The position numbers and the translations under genes are program-made. 64,000 nucleotides of DNA, taken from contig NZ_FTNN01000010.1 of NCBI RefSeq assembly GCF_900156405.1, positions 62,001 to 126,000 on the forward strand, given 5' to 3'. Position 1 is the first letter of the stretch, and each line of letters opens with the position of its first letter. The stretch is from Shewanella morhuae (GTDB lineage Bacteria > Pseudomonadota > Gammaproteobacteria > Enterobacterales > Shewanellaceae). This document shows positions 27,411-37,615 of the stretch, in pieces. Under the pieces are notes generated by a model, which saw only the letters and a program-made list of their open reading frames with translations, was not told the origin of the DNA and did no database searches.

Positions 27411-29045
27411 TCAACGAATATCGAGTACTGCTGCGGGCACTGCATTGGTTAACTCAGGTTCTAAGTTGTATATGTCACTGCGATAATGATCTTGGCCATT
27501 ATCCTCTAGCCATGCCGTCCAATAAACAAGATGTACTGGCAGCTTTTCTGACAAAGCAAACCACTGTGCGTGGGTAATTTCTGGAACTAATTTGTCCCAT
27601 AAGCGTTTGTCTTTGACTAAATGCTCTTTAAACCACTGCGCTAATTCAGCAACTTTCTCTATACGAATACAACCCGATGATAATGCTCTATTTTCTTTAT
27701 TAAACAGGCTAGGCTCAGACGTATCATGTAAATACACACTAAAACTGTTTTCAAAATGAAACTTATATTTGCCTAACGCATTCTTCGTACCAGGGCGCTG
27801 GACTAATTTGTATGGAAACGAAGTCGATGCTAATGCTTGCCACTCTTCTGGCGTATGCTGCACCAATTGACCATTATAATCATACACATCAAACTGACGC
27901 TCGCTGAGGTAATGACCATTTTTTTTGATTTGCGGTAGAATATCTCGGCGCAAGATACTGCTCGGAACTCGCCAATCAGGATTAAGCACAATACTGGATA
28001 TTTGACTATCTAAAAGCGGTGTTTGTCGAGACGGTTTGCCGACAATCACCTTAGACTTAAGCACTTTAGTACCGTTATCCACTAAAATCATTTCAAAAGC
28101 AGGGATATTAATCAACAAATAGCTCGACGCTAATTTACGCTCAAAAAGCCTTTTCCGAATCGTATTTTTCGCCAGTAATACCGCCCTTGCTTTAGGAGAT
28201 TGATTCAACCAGTACAAGGTTTTTTTACCAATGACCCCATCCTGTTTCAGCCCATGCCTTAGTTGAAAGCGTTTAATACCTACCATTAGCTCTTCGGTAT
28301 ACACTTGAGCCATATCTGGCCATATGGTTAAGTCGCCCAATACTTGTAAACGTTTTGCAATAATATCAATAACTTGATTACTCATACCTACGGTCAGCTT
28401 TTCATCTAACACTAAGGTTTCCCATGGTTCTACTCTATCAAGTTGCACAAGATGGGTGATTTGTTTCAACACGCTTTGGAATGGAGTATCCATAGGGATA
28501 ACGGCAGAGGTTGCTTCCACCGTTCCAGTGTCATTACATGCCGTTAATAACGTCACATAACGCCAATAACTTGCTACATTGGCTTGTATTCGGGCTAAAT
28601 CTGCCGTTGATAATGTATTGGGTGAAGCGACCAGTTCACGGTAATCTTGGCTGAATAAGGGATTCACTCCCGCAAGATCTAATAACAATACCTGTGGCAT
28701 TAATGCCTCAAGTTGCAGTTGAGGCTCGGGCTCTATTGCATAGAGATCTGTGCTTAACTTTGTACTTAGCTCAGTATGTGACTCATTATCTGTGTTGTGA
28801 GTTACATTCAGCGGTGTCATCTCATCAGCGGCATTAACTACACAGAAAGGTAATATAACGATAACAATGAATGTTAAATGACTACATAATAAGGCAGCCA
28901 AGCGATCACCACTGAGTCTCTTATTCCTATTTGCCTTTATCGCATTTGATGTGCGCTTTGATAACACAAAGGTATGCTGCACCAAGATAACGACAGCACA
29001 ATCAAACCAACGGTAGAAAGAGCGGATGATCTTTAGCAACACCAT
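27411..29045 (-). CDS. ldtD: L,D-transpeptidase, YcbB/LdtD type
   Basis: Periplasmic murein enzyme of 544 residues that makes meso-DAP to meso-DAP (3-3) cross-links. Features in order are a membrane or signal segment near residues 55-75 (TFIVIVILPFCVVNA), a LdtD-type N-domain, a peptidoglycan-binding repeat (MVGIKRFQLRHGLKQDGVIG), and a YkuD catalytic domain with HDTSEPSLF and SSGCIRI, catalytic C459. An AAGGGAG site precedes the ATG at 29045. The upstream ATG at 29075 has none. The signal segment lies unusually far in, after about 50 basic residues, so topology may be type II anchored rather than cleaved. Confidence 0.9.
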   Translation of the reverse strand: MVLLKIIRSFYRWFDCAVVILVQHTFVLSKRTSNAIKANRNKRLSGDRLAALLCSHLTFIVIVILPFCVVNAADEMTPLNVTHNTDNESHTELSTKLSTDLYAIEPEPQLQLEALMPQVLLLDLAGVNPLFSQDYRELVASPNTLSTADLARIQANVASYWRYVTLLTACNDTGTVEATSAVIPMDTPFQSVLKQITHLVQLDRVEPWETLVLDEKLTVGMSNQVIDIIAKRLQVLGDLTIWPDMAQVYTEELMVGIKRFQLRHGLKQDGVIGKKTLYWLNQSPKARAVLLAKNTIRKRLFERKLASSYLLINIPAFEMILVDNGTKVLKSKVIVGKPSRQTPLLDSQISSIVLNPDWRVPSSILRRDILPQIKKNGHYLSERQFDVYDYNGQLVQHTPEEWQALASTSFPYKLVQRPGTKNALGKYKFHFENSFSVYLHDTSEPSLFNKENRALSSGCIRIEKVAELAQWFKEHLVKDKRLWDKLVPEITHAQWFALSEKLPVHLVYWTAWLEDNGQDHYRSDIYNLEPELTNAVPAAVLDIR

Positions 29046-29150
29046 AAACACTCCCTTAATACAGTCTGCAATCATGTCAGAGGACGAACACTACATTAAG
29101 ACTATTCCACGGAGATTGATGAATTGCTAGCGCTAACTATAGATAATGAA

Positions 29151-29184
29151 AAGAAAAATGCCACTGAACTTCGTCAGTGGCATT
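29151..29184 (-). terminator. Rho-independent terminator of opgGH
   Basis: Perfect 11-bp stem AATGCCACTGA and TCAGTGGCATT, followed on the minus strand by TTTTTC. It lies 27 bp after the opgH stop and before the ldtD promoter region. Confidence 0.85.
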
Positions 29185-29210
29185 TAAGACAAGCTATACG
29201 CTAATAACAA

Positions 29211-31412
29211 TTAGCAAAAAGAAACTAAATCTTCTTCGATAAATTGTTCAGGTAATTTTTGTAAGTTACGCAGCATCTGTGGGTTGGCTAACACCATCGC
29301 CATTTCTTGACGATTAAGTAGCGCTAAAGCACTTTGCTGACAACGCGCTTCTAATACCTTCACATGCAATATCGCTTCCATCGCTTCAATTGGTGTGCCA
29401 GCGGCGCGCAAGGGTTGTTTATCAACCATAGCCAAATGTAGTTCCATTAACGTAGGATCTTTAAGAAGCTGCTCTAATGTCCAAGGTTCCGCAATAAAAC
29501 CTTGGTAGGCAGTACGCGCTTCTTGTGCTTGAAGACAAATAACGGCGGGATTACGCTCCTCTGGAGTTGCGAGAATACCTGCCCGTTTGAATACTTCGCC
29601 TATTTTAACTGAACCCGTCCATGCAGAGATAGGTACGGCAAACCACAGACCAATTAAAGCAGGACTCATCCACGCTAAGAGTGTCAAAGAATCCAAAATA
29701 GCCGCATAACCTAACATAATACCCGCTAGCATGTGCCAGCGATGACGGTATAAAAGCGTCATCCAAGGCATACTGCCATCATCACGACGCTGCGGCGACC
29801 AACCACTATCCCGCCCCATCAAAATCGACATCACTGCGCCACAATGAATAAACATCATGATAGGTGCGATAAGCGCTGAGAGTATGACCTCAAAGATCAC
29901 ACTAAATATCGCTTTAATTCGGCCACCAACACTGCGAGCAAACTCGCCGTCTTTAAGCAGTAACAAGACACCAAATACTTTAGGGCCAAATAAAACGCCC
30001 ATCGTAATGTAGAACAATCTTAATGCCCTGTCCGAGTCCATGATGGGCCAAGTGGGGAACAGTGAAAATTGGTCGGTAAAATATTCAGGTCGAATAAAGT
30101 GTGCCTGCAGAGCCAGCATCAAACCGGTCAAAATTAACATCAACCAGAAAGGTGATGATAAATAAGCCATGATACCCGTCAGTAAATGCAAACGACTCAC
30201 CCAGTGCAGACCTTTGGTCGGCAAAATACGTGAATGCTGCAGGTTACCTTGGCACCAGCGACGATCACGTACGGCTAAATCTATAATCGATGGTGGGCAT
30301 TCTTCGTAGGAACCTGGCAAGTCATAGGCAATAACGACGCTCCAGCCAGCACGACGAATTAACGCGGCTTCCACAAAATCATGACTCATGATATGGCCAC
30401 CAAAAGGCGGTTTACCTTTAAGGTTGGGTAAGCCTGCCGCAGTCATAAAGGCTTCTGTACGAATAATCGCATTGTGGCCCCAGAAGTTACCTTCTTTTTG
30501 TACCCACCAACCTAATCCAGTGCCAATCACAGGACCATAAATACGCGCTGCAAATTGCTGTAAACGCGCCATTAAGGTGGTGCCATTGATTAAAGATGGA
30601 ATGGTTTGAATCAAGCCCGCATCGGGATCGGCTTGCATACGCTGCGCTAAGCCTGTGATTGTTGACGACTCCATCAAGCTGTCGGCATCAAGCACCAATA
30701 AATGATCATAGCGCGATCCCCAACGACGGCAAAAATCCGCCACGTTACCCGCTTTACGGGCGACGTTTTTACGACGACGACGATAATAAACCCGCGAATG
30801 CTTATGAGTTTCTTGGCGTAACACCAAAAACGCCTGCTCTTCGAGCAATGCGATATCCGGATCTGTAGTATCACTTAAGATAAACCAATCAAAAGCATGA
30901 CCATGTCCGGTTTGCGACAAAGTTTCAGCCATTACTGAGACCGCTGAAAATACTCTGTCAGGAGATTCGTTATAGGTTGGCATCAAAATCGCGGTACGCG
31001 TATGCAGCTGCGTCGCATCCAAGTCTTTGGCACGCGGCTTACGTAACAAGATGAGGAAACCTGCAATACCACTACAAAATGCTAAAGCAATCCAGCAAAA
31101 GTTAACCGCAAATAGTACCAGTACCAGATACTCTAAGGGCGTTATCCCACCAATACTAAATACCGCACCCATTTCATAAATAGCAAACAGAGACATTAAT
31201 AAAGCGCCGCCAACCACAAAAAAACGGCGAGAGGCGCGCGAACGCACCCCATTCGCCACTGTGCTACGGCGCGGAAAACCTTCCGGCATCTTGCTTAAAT
31301 TTTGCGGTTCCATCGCGCCAGGCCGTTCATTTGGCATAGCGCTACCACCGACGAGAACTTCTGTCTCGAGTACCGAGTTATCGGGTACAGTCATATTATG
31401 TTGCTCCGTCAT
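29211..31412 (-). CDS. opgH: Glucans biosynthesis glucosyltransferase OpgH (MdoH)
   Basis: Inner-membrane family-2 glycosyltransferase that polymerises beta-1,2-glucose from UDP-glucose for osmoregulated periplasmic glucans. It has 733 residues (E. coli 847). The cytoplasmic domain holds MPTYNE, the DxD-like VLDADS, and RDRRWCQGN. About seven membrane segments flank it (for example [15 protein letters not shown] and [17 protein letters not shown]). The ends are shorter than in E. coli OpgH. It starts 5 bp after the opgG stop, so the two form one operon. No adjacent opgC or opgB is seen. Confidence 0.94.
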   Translation of the reverse strand: MTEQHNMTVPDNSVLETEVLVGGSAMPNERPGAMEPQNLSKMPEGFPRRSTVANGVRSRASRRFFVVGGALLMSLFAIYEMGAVFSIGGITPLEYLVLVLFAVNFCWIALAFCSGIAGFLILLRKPRAKDLDATQLHTRTAILMPTYNESPDRVFSAVSVMAETLSQTGHGHAFDWFILSDTTDPDIALLEEQAFLVLRQETHKHSRVYYRRRRKNVARKAGNVADFCRRWGSRYDHLLVLDADSLMESSTITGLAQRMQADPDAGLIQTIPSLINGTTLMARLQQFAARIYGPVIGTGLGWWVQKEGNFWGHNAIIRTEAFMTAAGLPNLKGKPPFGGHIMSHDFVEAALIRRAGWSVVIAYDLPGSYEECPPSIIDLAVRDRRWCQGNLQHSRILPTKGLHWVSRLHLLTGIMAYLSSPFWLMLILTGLMLALQAHFIRPEYFTDQFSLFPTWPIMDSDRALRLFYITMGVLFGPKVFGVLLLLKDGEFARSVGGRIKAIFSVIFEVILSALIAPIMMFIHCGAVMSILMGRDSGWSPQRRDDGSMPWMTLLYRHRWHMLAGIMLGYAAILDSLTLLAWMSPALIGLWFAVPISAWTGSVKIGEVFKRAGILATPEERNPAVICLQAQEARTAYQGFIAEPWTLEQLLKDPTLMELHLAMVDKQPLRAAGTPIEAMEAILHVKVLEARCQQSALALLNRQEMAMVLANPQMLRNLQKLPEQFIEEDLVSFC

Positions 31413-31417
31413 GAACC

Positions 31418-33046
31418 TTACAGCGTCCAGCGATAGAGCCAGGTTTCAACCTGACGAGGAGTGGGAAATTTGAGTTCAGCACGCAGTTCGATAAGTTCTT
31501 TATCTTCTGGTTCTAACTCAAAGGCTAAGCGGTAACCATTTTTGGTAGCATTACGGGCAATCACCACATTGGTCACTACGCCGCCAGAGGCTTCAACTTT
31601 AGCAACAGGTATTTCATCCGTCATCGGGCCTTTAATTTCGTAATCAACCACAAATAAACGTCTTGGTGTTGCTTTAGCAATATCGGCACGACCACTGGCA
31701 GAACGAGACACATGCACTGCGCCTATTTTAGCGGTAGGTTCATCACCCCAGCTCATACGATAAGCAAAATGAAACTCACCGCCAGCGGGGATAGGTTGAC
31801 GTGGTTTCCAATAGCTCACTATGTTGTCATGGATTTCTGACTCAGTCGGAATTTCAGTTAACACCACTGAACCTTGGCCCCAATTACCGACCGGTTCAAT
31901 CCACAAACTAGGACGACGTTCATAATGGGCTTCTAAATCTTGGTATGCCTCATAGTCACGTTCACGTTGGATTAACCCAAAACCCTGTGGAGAGTTGTCT
32001 GAAAACGCACTAACTTGTAATTGACGCGGATTAGCCAGTGGACGCCACAAATACTCACCACGACCATTTAACATCAATAAACCATCAGAATCATGTACTT
32101 CTGGTCTAAAATCGTCGGTATCGTGACGGCCATTTAGCGAATGTAAGAACATGCTAGTACTTGGCGCTAGACCGACTTTATTGAGTTCAACCCGTGGAAA
32201 CAGTGTCGCTTCAACATCAATCAGCGTGTTATCGCCTGGACGCACTGAGAAGGTATAAGCCCCCGCTACACTTGGGCTATCTAACAAAGCATGTACAACA
32301 ATCAAATTGCTATCATTGTATGGACGCTCAACCCAAAATGCGCGAAATATCGGGAATTCTTCCCCTTCGGCATCAGCAGTTTTTAAGGCTAAACCACGTG
32401 AAGATAAGCCATAGGCATTACCTTTACCCAGAGCACGAAAATAACTCGCACCTTGAAATACCATTAGCTCATCAAAAACACCGTTAGTATTCAGTTGGTT
32501 ATGAATACGAAAGCCGGAATAACCAATATCGTCATTGGGTAACGCTTGGGTAATCACTTCACCGGCTGTGAAATACTTAGGCTCATAGGCCAAATGTGTC
32601 GCTTTATTCCCCTCAACGACGGCTATTTCAATCAGATCTTGGAAATAAAAACCACGGTGGAACATTTGCATTTGAAAAGGCACACCCTGATCACGCCAAA
32701 TTGACGCAGTCGGATTGAAACGGATATCACGGTATTCATCGTAGGACAGTTTCGCAAGGCCAGCAGGTAAAGGGTCTTTGAGGGCCACATAGGGTTTTGC
32801 TGCCAAACGTTTTGCGATTTTTATGACAGTCTCACCATCAAAAGCGCCTGTTTTAGTAAAGCGCACTTGATTTTTAGCCGCCGGCTGAACAATTGCTTTC
32901 GGTGGAGTAACCACAGGCACTGTCTCGGTGGGAATTGTCTCTTCAGCGTACGCGACACCAGACAGGGCGACAACAGCGCCTAGCGTCAATGAACAGATGA
33001 GTGACGAATAAGGTTTGGACGATGGGCAACGCAACAAGCTAACCAT
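31418..33046 (-). CDS. opgG: Periplasmic glucans biosynthesis protein OpgG (MdoG)
   Basis: Secreted protein of 542 residues needed for the periplasmic glucan backbone. A signal peptide ends at [11 protein letters not shown]. The conserved domain begins [20 protein letters not shown] and contains [30 protein letters not shown] and the C-terminal beta-sandwich. The ATG at 33046 gives a normal signal peptide. A TTG 36 bp upstream would add a second hydrophobic stretch and is not preferred. It is first in the opgGH operon. The 464-bp gap upstream (33047-33510) is AT-rich with no supported gene and should hold the promoter. Confidence 0.94.
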   Translation of the reverse strand: MVSLLRCPSSKPYSSLICSLTLGAVVALSGVAYAEETIPTETVPVVTPPKAIVQPAAKNQVRFTKTGAFDGETVIKIAKRLAAKPYVALKDPLPAGLAKLSYDEYRDIRFNPTASIWRDQGVPFQMQMFHRGFYFQDLIEIAVVEGNKATHLAYEPKYFTAGEVITQALPNDDIGYSGFRIHNQLNTNGVFDELMVFQGASYFRALGKGNAYGLSSRGLALKTADAEGEEFPIFRAFWVERPYNDSNLIVVHALLDSPSVAGAYTFSVRPGDNTLIDVEATLFPRVELNKVGLAPSTSMFLHSLNGRHDTDDFRPEVHDSDGLLMLNGRGEYLWRPLANPRQLQVSAFSDNSPQGFGLIQRERDYEAYQDLEAHYERRPSLWIEPVGNWGQGSVVLTEIPTESEIHDNIVSYWKPRQPIPAGGEFHFAYRMSWGDEPTAKIGAVHVSRSASGRADIAKATPRRLFVVDYEIKGPMTDEIPVAKVEASGGVVTNVVIARNATKNGYRLAFELEPEDKELIELRAELKFPTPRQVETWLYRWTL

Positions 33047-33510
33047 AGATAGGTAACCTAAAAAATAAACTAAAAAAATCAATGTTTTTTATATGTGCAG
33101 CGCATTTCCCCCACTCTGAATGAGTGATGAAAAAAAACAACCGCTTATATATCGCGAAAGATATCAGAATGAGAAAAAAACGCATAAGTAAAGATGCAGT
33201 TAACTCCTTCTAGACAATACTATTTAAGAATAAGTCTATACTAAAAAAGCATATAAAAATAACATTAGCATGCTTATTTATGCTTTCACAGTTACAAAAC
33301 AACATTTTTTGTTCAAAATACGACATGATTGCCAATAAACAGTGCTTTGAAAAGGCTTGATTTAATGTTGCAAAACTTAAAAGGTACAGAATGTCACCTG
33401 CGACAAAAATCTGATAAAACAATACACTCTAGCGTTAAAGTCGATAAGCAGCATATTCGCGTTCTAACTAAATTCAGCTACAAACTGAAGTAAGATCATT
33501 ATAGTACTGC

Positions 33511-34935
33511 TTATATTTCTCGATTTGACTTGTGCTGCTCACGTGGCAAAAAAATAGTCACCGATAATCCTCCCAGCTCTCTTGCTGCCAACACCAAACG
33601 ACCTTGATGCAACTCAATGATGTGATGACAAATAGACAACCCTAAACCGGCACCAATGCCCTCATTTTCATTTACACGATAGAAGCGCTCAGTTGCACTG
33701 GCAATCTGCAGTTCCGACATACCTTGCCCTTTGTCTGCAATACAAATACTGATTTCATCATCAACAATGCGAGCTGAGATTGATATTTCAGATTCCTTGG
33801 GGCTGTATTTACAGGCATTTTCAATAATATTCTTTAGCACGAGTAGCAAATAAAAGCGGTCGCATTTCACGGTCAGCACAGAGGTAATATCCATGTTCCA
33901 TTCATAATCAGTTATTTGTGGCATCAGCTGATTAAGTGCATCTTCAATCATCGGCAAAATACCATGAGATGACACATTAAGTTCATTAATTGAATCAACT
34001 CTAGCAAGCACTAGGAGCTGTTCAACCGTATGACTCATCTGTTCGACACCCGCATCAATCGCCGCTAAATGAAACTTCTGCTGCGGATCGTCCTCAATCA
34101 AGCTTTCTAAACCATGTTGATGTAATTTAATTACCGATAATGGTGTTTTTAGTTCATGGGCGGCATCGGCGCTAAAGCGGCGTTCACGGGCAATAAAGCG
34201 GGCAATGCTATCAATATACAAATTTAATGCGCGGCGCACAGGCACAAGCTCTTTGGGTAACGACATGGTCAGTGGCGTAAGATCGTTTGGCGCTCGACTG
34301 ATTAATTCTCTTTCAAAGGTTTTTAACGGCCTGAATAAAAGATAAAACAATAAGCTTACGATCAACAATGTCAAAGGCACCACAATCAAGGGCACTATCA
34401 CTGCATTATGCATAATTTGTGATACCAACTCTTGACGCACGTCATCACGCTGAGCGGTCACAATCCACACATTATTTTTTATTGAGAAAAAACTAAACAC
34501 ATGCCAAAGTTGACCTTCAAACATGGTCTGATGATAGCCCTGCACAAAACGCGTAATCGGTTTGAGGCCAATATTATCGGATAAAACCAGCGCTTCACCT
34601 GCCTCACTCCAAATTTGAAACGCCAACTTATGCTCATAGGCGAGTTTCAACGCATCCGCTTTTTCAGCAAAAGTGCTGATTTGACTATCTGGGACATGCA
34701 ATATTTGCAGTTTCGTTTGATTTTTAACGGGTGCGCCAAGATCTGTATGATAAAACAGCTCCAGCATTTTTGCAGTTTGTATCATTTGCGCATCAAAAAG
34801 CTCTTCTATTTGATGCTTAGAATCACGGGTGCTCAACCAGCTAGAGACAGCCACTGAGACTGAAATCCCTGACAAAATCAATAATGTCAGCACTAAACGC
34901 AGTGAATACACATCCTGCCCTTTTAATCTAATCAC
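33511..34935 (-). CDS. QseC-like sensor histidine kinase
   Basis: Membrane sensor kinase of 474 residues. Two membrane segments (about 12-35 and 180-205) enclose a periplasmic sensor domain, followed by HAMP-like linker, HisKA with H260 in AAHELKTPLSVIKLH, and HATPase with N-box NIIENACKYSP, DKGQGM and GAGLGLSICHHIIELHQG. The layout matches the QseC/PmrB group. It lies 87 bp downstream of its response regulator in one operon. The signal it reads cannot be told from sequence. Its neighbours on both sides are envelope or hydrogenase genes. Confidence 0.9.
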   Translation of the reverse strand: MIRLKGQDVYSLRLVLTLLILSGISVSVAVSSWLSTRDSKHQIEELFDAQMIQTAKMLELFYHTDLGAPVKNQTKLQILHVPDSQISTFAEKADALKLAYEHKLAFQIWSEAGEALVLSDNIGLKPITRFVQGYHQTMFEGQLWHVFSFFSIKNNVWIVTAQRDDVRQELVSQIMHNAVIVPLIVVPLTLLIVSLLFYLLFRPLKTFERELISRAPNDLTPLTMSLPKELVPVRRALNLYIDSIARFIARERRFSADAAHELKTPLSVIKLHQHGLESLIEDDPQQKFHLAAIDAGVEQMSHTVEQLLVLARVDSINELNVSSHGILPMIEDALNQLMPQITDYEWNMDITSVLTVKCDRFYLLLVLKNIIENACKYSPKESEISISARIVDDEISICIADKGQGMSELQIASATERFYRVNENEGIGAGLGLSICHHIIELHQGRLVLAARELGGLSVTIFLPREQHKSNREI

Positions 34936-35022
34936 TTAAATTTCCTAACGTCTTTACATTCTCAGCAAACAGTTAAGATATCAATACCCACAAACGCAGT
35001 TTTTGTCACTGAATTGATCGGA

Positions 35023-35682
35023 TTAATTTGTTTCAATCAAGGTATAACCTATGCCACGCACAGTTTTAATCAGCTCGTTGGCGAGCTTCTTACGCAAATG
35101 ATGAATATGCACTTCAATCGAGTTGCTACCGACTTCATCCCAACCATAAGTTAACTGCTCGAGTTGACTGCGGGTCAATACGCGCCCAGCTGACTGGGCA
35201 AGTTCAAGTAATAATTGAAACTCACGGCGTGAAAGCACTACATTTTGTTCGCGAAAAATCACCTCACGAGTATCTAAGCCAATACTCAATGCGCCAATAA
35301 TCAAACTGTTGTGATCGAGTCCATACTGACGCCTAACAATGGCACGTATACGGGCTGCCAACTCACGCACATCAAAGGGTTTACCTAAATAATCATCAGC
35401 ACCTATGTCCAAACACTCAAGTTTAGTATCAAAATTGGTATTAGCGGTCAACACTATCGTTGGAATGGATACCCCTTGCTGCCGCCAAGTCTTGAGTAAT
35501 TCTTTGCCGTTGCCATCGGGTAAACCAAGGTCGAGCACTATGGCACTAAAACTTTCATTTTTAACACCCTGTAATGCTTGTTGGTAAGTATTAAGATGAT
35601 CAACCTGCATGCCTAGCTTACCTAAGCTTAGGCATATTCCTTGGGCTAATAACTCATTATCTTCAACCAACATAATACGCAT
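35023..35682 (-). CDS. OmpR/PhoB-family response regulator, QseB-like
   Basis: DNA-binding response regulator of 219 residues. The receiver domain (about 1-118) has the acidic pair E7-D8, phospho-acceptor D51 in VLDLGLPDGNG, T in VLTAN and the invariant K in YLGKPFDVREL. The C-terminal winged helix (about 125-218) has LSRREFQLLLELAQ, SNSIEVHIHHLRKKL and TVRGIGYTLIE. It is first in a two-gene operon with the sensor kinase. Target genes are unknown. Closeness to opgGH is suggestive only. Confidence 0.92.
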   Translation of the reverse strand: MRIMLVEDNELLAQGICLSLGKLGMQVDHLNTYQQALQGVKNESFSAIVLDLGLPDGNGKELLKTWRQQGVSIPTIVLTANTNFDTKLECLDIGADDYLGKPFDVRELAARIRAIVRRQYGLDHNSLIIGALSIGLDTREVIFREQNVVLSRREFQLLLELAQSAGRVLTRSQLEQLTYGWDEVGSNSIEVHIHHLRKKLANELIKTVRGIGYTLIETN

Positions 35683-35733
35683 TTAATCTCCTTAACTGAG
35701 CGATGGGTGGGAATGCTAATTTTAACGTTTCTA

Positions 35734-35903
35734 ATACCAATCGTATTAACTATCTGTTCATTCAGCGGGAGTACAACGCGCTTTAGACAAGGCGAAGGCT
35801 TGAAAGCATAGTGGTGCTCTGGCGAAAGCCTTAAACCCAGTATAAAGCGCGTTGAAATACCTGTGGGGCTCTGAACTGGTTAGATAGTTAATGTGATTGG
35901 TAT
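35734..35903. repeat. 170-bp MITE-like hairpin element
   Basis: Terminal inverted repeats ATACCAATC-gt-ATTAACTATCT and its mirror (ending AGATAGTTAAT-gt-GATTGGTAT) bound a non-coding element. Inside are further perfect nested repeats: CAACGCGCTTTA with TAAAGCGCGTTG, and AAGGCTT with AAGCCTT, so the whole unit can fold into one long hairpin. It lies in the 793-bp gap upstream of hyaA and the response regulator. No transposase is present. The form fits a miniature inverted-repeat element mobilised in trans. No second copy was noticed in this window. Confidence 0.8.
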
Positions 35904-36372
35904 AACATTATATTAGTGTGAAAATGCTATCTATTTTACGCCTTACCGCATACTTCGTCATACTTGCAACCACACCATTCCGTCACACTCTTAACCTTAC
36001 TATCTGCAGCAAATATACGATATAACCGGCGTGATAATCGGCGCCACGCTTCGCTATATCACCATAATATTAAGGATCTATTTCAAAAATATCGAGGTTC
36101 ATTATTAAGGACGTTTAACACCAACAATTGTATCCAAATCTATTCAACCAATCTTAAGGCTTTATTAACCTATTTGATATTGCTTCAATTAACTGGATTA
36201 AGCGCATCACGCTGGTATCGACTCAATTGAATCCACAAACAGCCCCCTTAATACTCTCTTGCCTGCAACATGACAAAAGCGCGACATTTTGACCCACTTT
36301 AAAAACTGAAATCAGATCTGCGTCATGTTAATGGAATGTAGAATCCGCTTTCGTCACGTTGATTTAAAATCC

Positions 36373-36386
36373 TTGATATATATCAA
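36373..36386 (+). promoter_or_regulatory. FNR/EtrA box upstream of hyaA
   Basis: TTGAT-ATAT-ATCAA, a perfect palindromic FNR-type site about 90 bp before the hyaA start. A TAAACT (36409-36414) lies about 32 bp from its centre, the spacing of a class II FNR promoter. It could also bind CRP weakly. The rest of the gap 35904-36372 is AT-rich and shows no supported gene. Confidence 0.8.
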
Positions 36387-36475
36387 CATTATTTACATTC
36401 CCCAGGGCTAAACTGAGTTTGTCAATTATGTAAACCCTTACCAATTTACATTTAAACAACAATAAAGGTTGACCC

Positions 36476-37612
36476 ATGGACACACATGCAGCCCTATATG
36501 AACAGGGAAAGGCTCGCTTAGATGCGTTACGCCAATTCGCTCCCCGTCAACAGCAATCCTTGATTGAAAAGATGCAACAACATGGCATCAGTCGCCGTGA
36601 TTTCATGAAATGGAGTGCCATGGTGACGGGCATGCTCGCATTACCACTGCCCTTTAGTAACTTAGTTGCACAGGCCGCTGAGCTAGCCGACAGAGTTCCG
36701 TTAATCTGGCTGCATATGGCCGAATGTACGGGCTGTTCAGAATCGTTAATTCGTACCGATACGCCAAACCTAGACTCGCTAATTTTCGATCACATCTCCT
36801 TGGAATATCACGAAACCTTAATGGCGGCCTCTGGTTGGCAAGCCGAAGAAAACCTTGAAAATGCACTCGAAACCTACAAAGGACGTTATTTACTGGCCGT
36901 TGAAGGGGCGATTCCCACTGCAAATAACGGCAGTTTTTTAACGGTAGGCTGTAAAGGTCACACAGGTTTAGAAATCATCAAACATGCCGCAGAAGGCGCT
37001 GCAGCCATTATATCTGTAGGCACTTGCGCCGCGTTCGGTGGCGTGCAAGCCGCCTATCCGAACCCAACGGGGGCTAAGGGCGTACATGAGGTGGTCAGTA
37101 AACCCGTGATTAACTTAGGAGGTTGCCCACCAAGCGAAAAGAACATAGTTGGCACTTTGATGTACTTCATTATGTTCGGCAAATTACCTGCGCTGGATAT
37201 GTTTAACAGACCTAAATGGGCTTATGGCGCACGGGTACACGATAACTGTGAACGCCGCGGCCGCTTTGATGCCGGTGAATTTGTTGAAGAGTTTGGCGAT
37301 CATGGCGCTAAAGAAGGCTATTGCTTGTATAAAGTCGGTTGTAAAGGACCTTATACCTACAACAACTGCCCCACCGAGCGCTTTAACCATCACACAAGTT
37401 GGCCAGTACTCGCTGGACACGGTTGTATGGGCTGCTCAGAACCTAACTTCTGGGATGATATGGCTGACTTTGAAAAACCCCTTGGCCGTCAACTCCTCCA
37501 TGGATTGGATGCGACCGCAGATACTATTGGTGCGGTGATTTTAGGCGCGACTGTTGTGGGTATTGGAGCTCATGCTGTTGCCAGTCTTTTTGCCAAACCG
37601 CTGGAGGAATAA
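36476..37612 (+). CDS. hyaA: [NiFe] hydrogenase small subunit (Tat-exported)
   Basis: Electron-transfer subunit of a periplasm-facing, membrane-bound uptake-type hydrogenase, 378 residues. A long twin-arginine signal carries S39-R-R-D-F-M-K, which also exports HyaB by hitch-hiking. Proximal cluster ligands are C84, C87, C184 and C217. The medial and distal cysteine and histidine motifs follow (HDNCERRGRFDAGEF, KEGYCLYKVGCKGP, HGCMGCSEP). A C-terminal helix (residues about 345-370) anchors it to the membrane. Positions equivalent to C19 and C120 of E. coli Hyd-1 are G86 and G189, so the oxygen-tolerance [4Fe-3S] cluster is not expected. AAAGG precedes the start. First gene of hyaABCD. Confidence 0.96.
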   Translation: MDTHAALYEQGKARLDALRQFAPRQQQSLIEKMQQHGISRRDFMKWSAMVTGMLALPLPFSNLVAQAAELADRVPLIWLHMAECTGCSESLIRTDTPNLDSLIFDHISLEYHETLMAASGWQAEENLENALETYKGRYLLAVEGAIPTANNGSFLTVGCKGHTGLEIIKHAAEGAAAIISVGTCAAFGGVQAAYPNPTGAKGVHEVVSKPVINLGGCPPSEKNIVGTLMYFIMFGKLPALDMFNRPKWAYGARVHDNCERRGRFDAGEFVEEFGDHGAKEGYCLYKVGCKGPYTYNNCPTERFNHHTSWPVLAGHGCMGCSEPNFWDDMADFEKPLGRQLLHGLDATADTIGAVILGATVVGIGAHAVASLFAKPLEE

Positions 37613-37615
37613 CCC

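Noticed and set aside
33210..33422. 70-residue minus-strand frame upstream of opgG
   Set aside because: AT-rich, no ribosome site, hydrophobic and cysteine-rich composition typical of chance frames in AT-rich DNA.
35964..36230. 88-residue open frame between the MITE and hyaA
   Set aside because: No ribosome site, odd composition rich in N, R, Y and H, and it overlaps the likely upstream region of the hydrogenase promoter. No family recognised.
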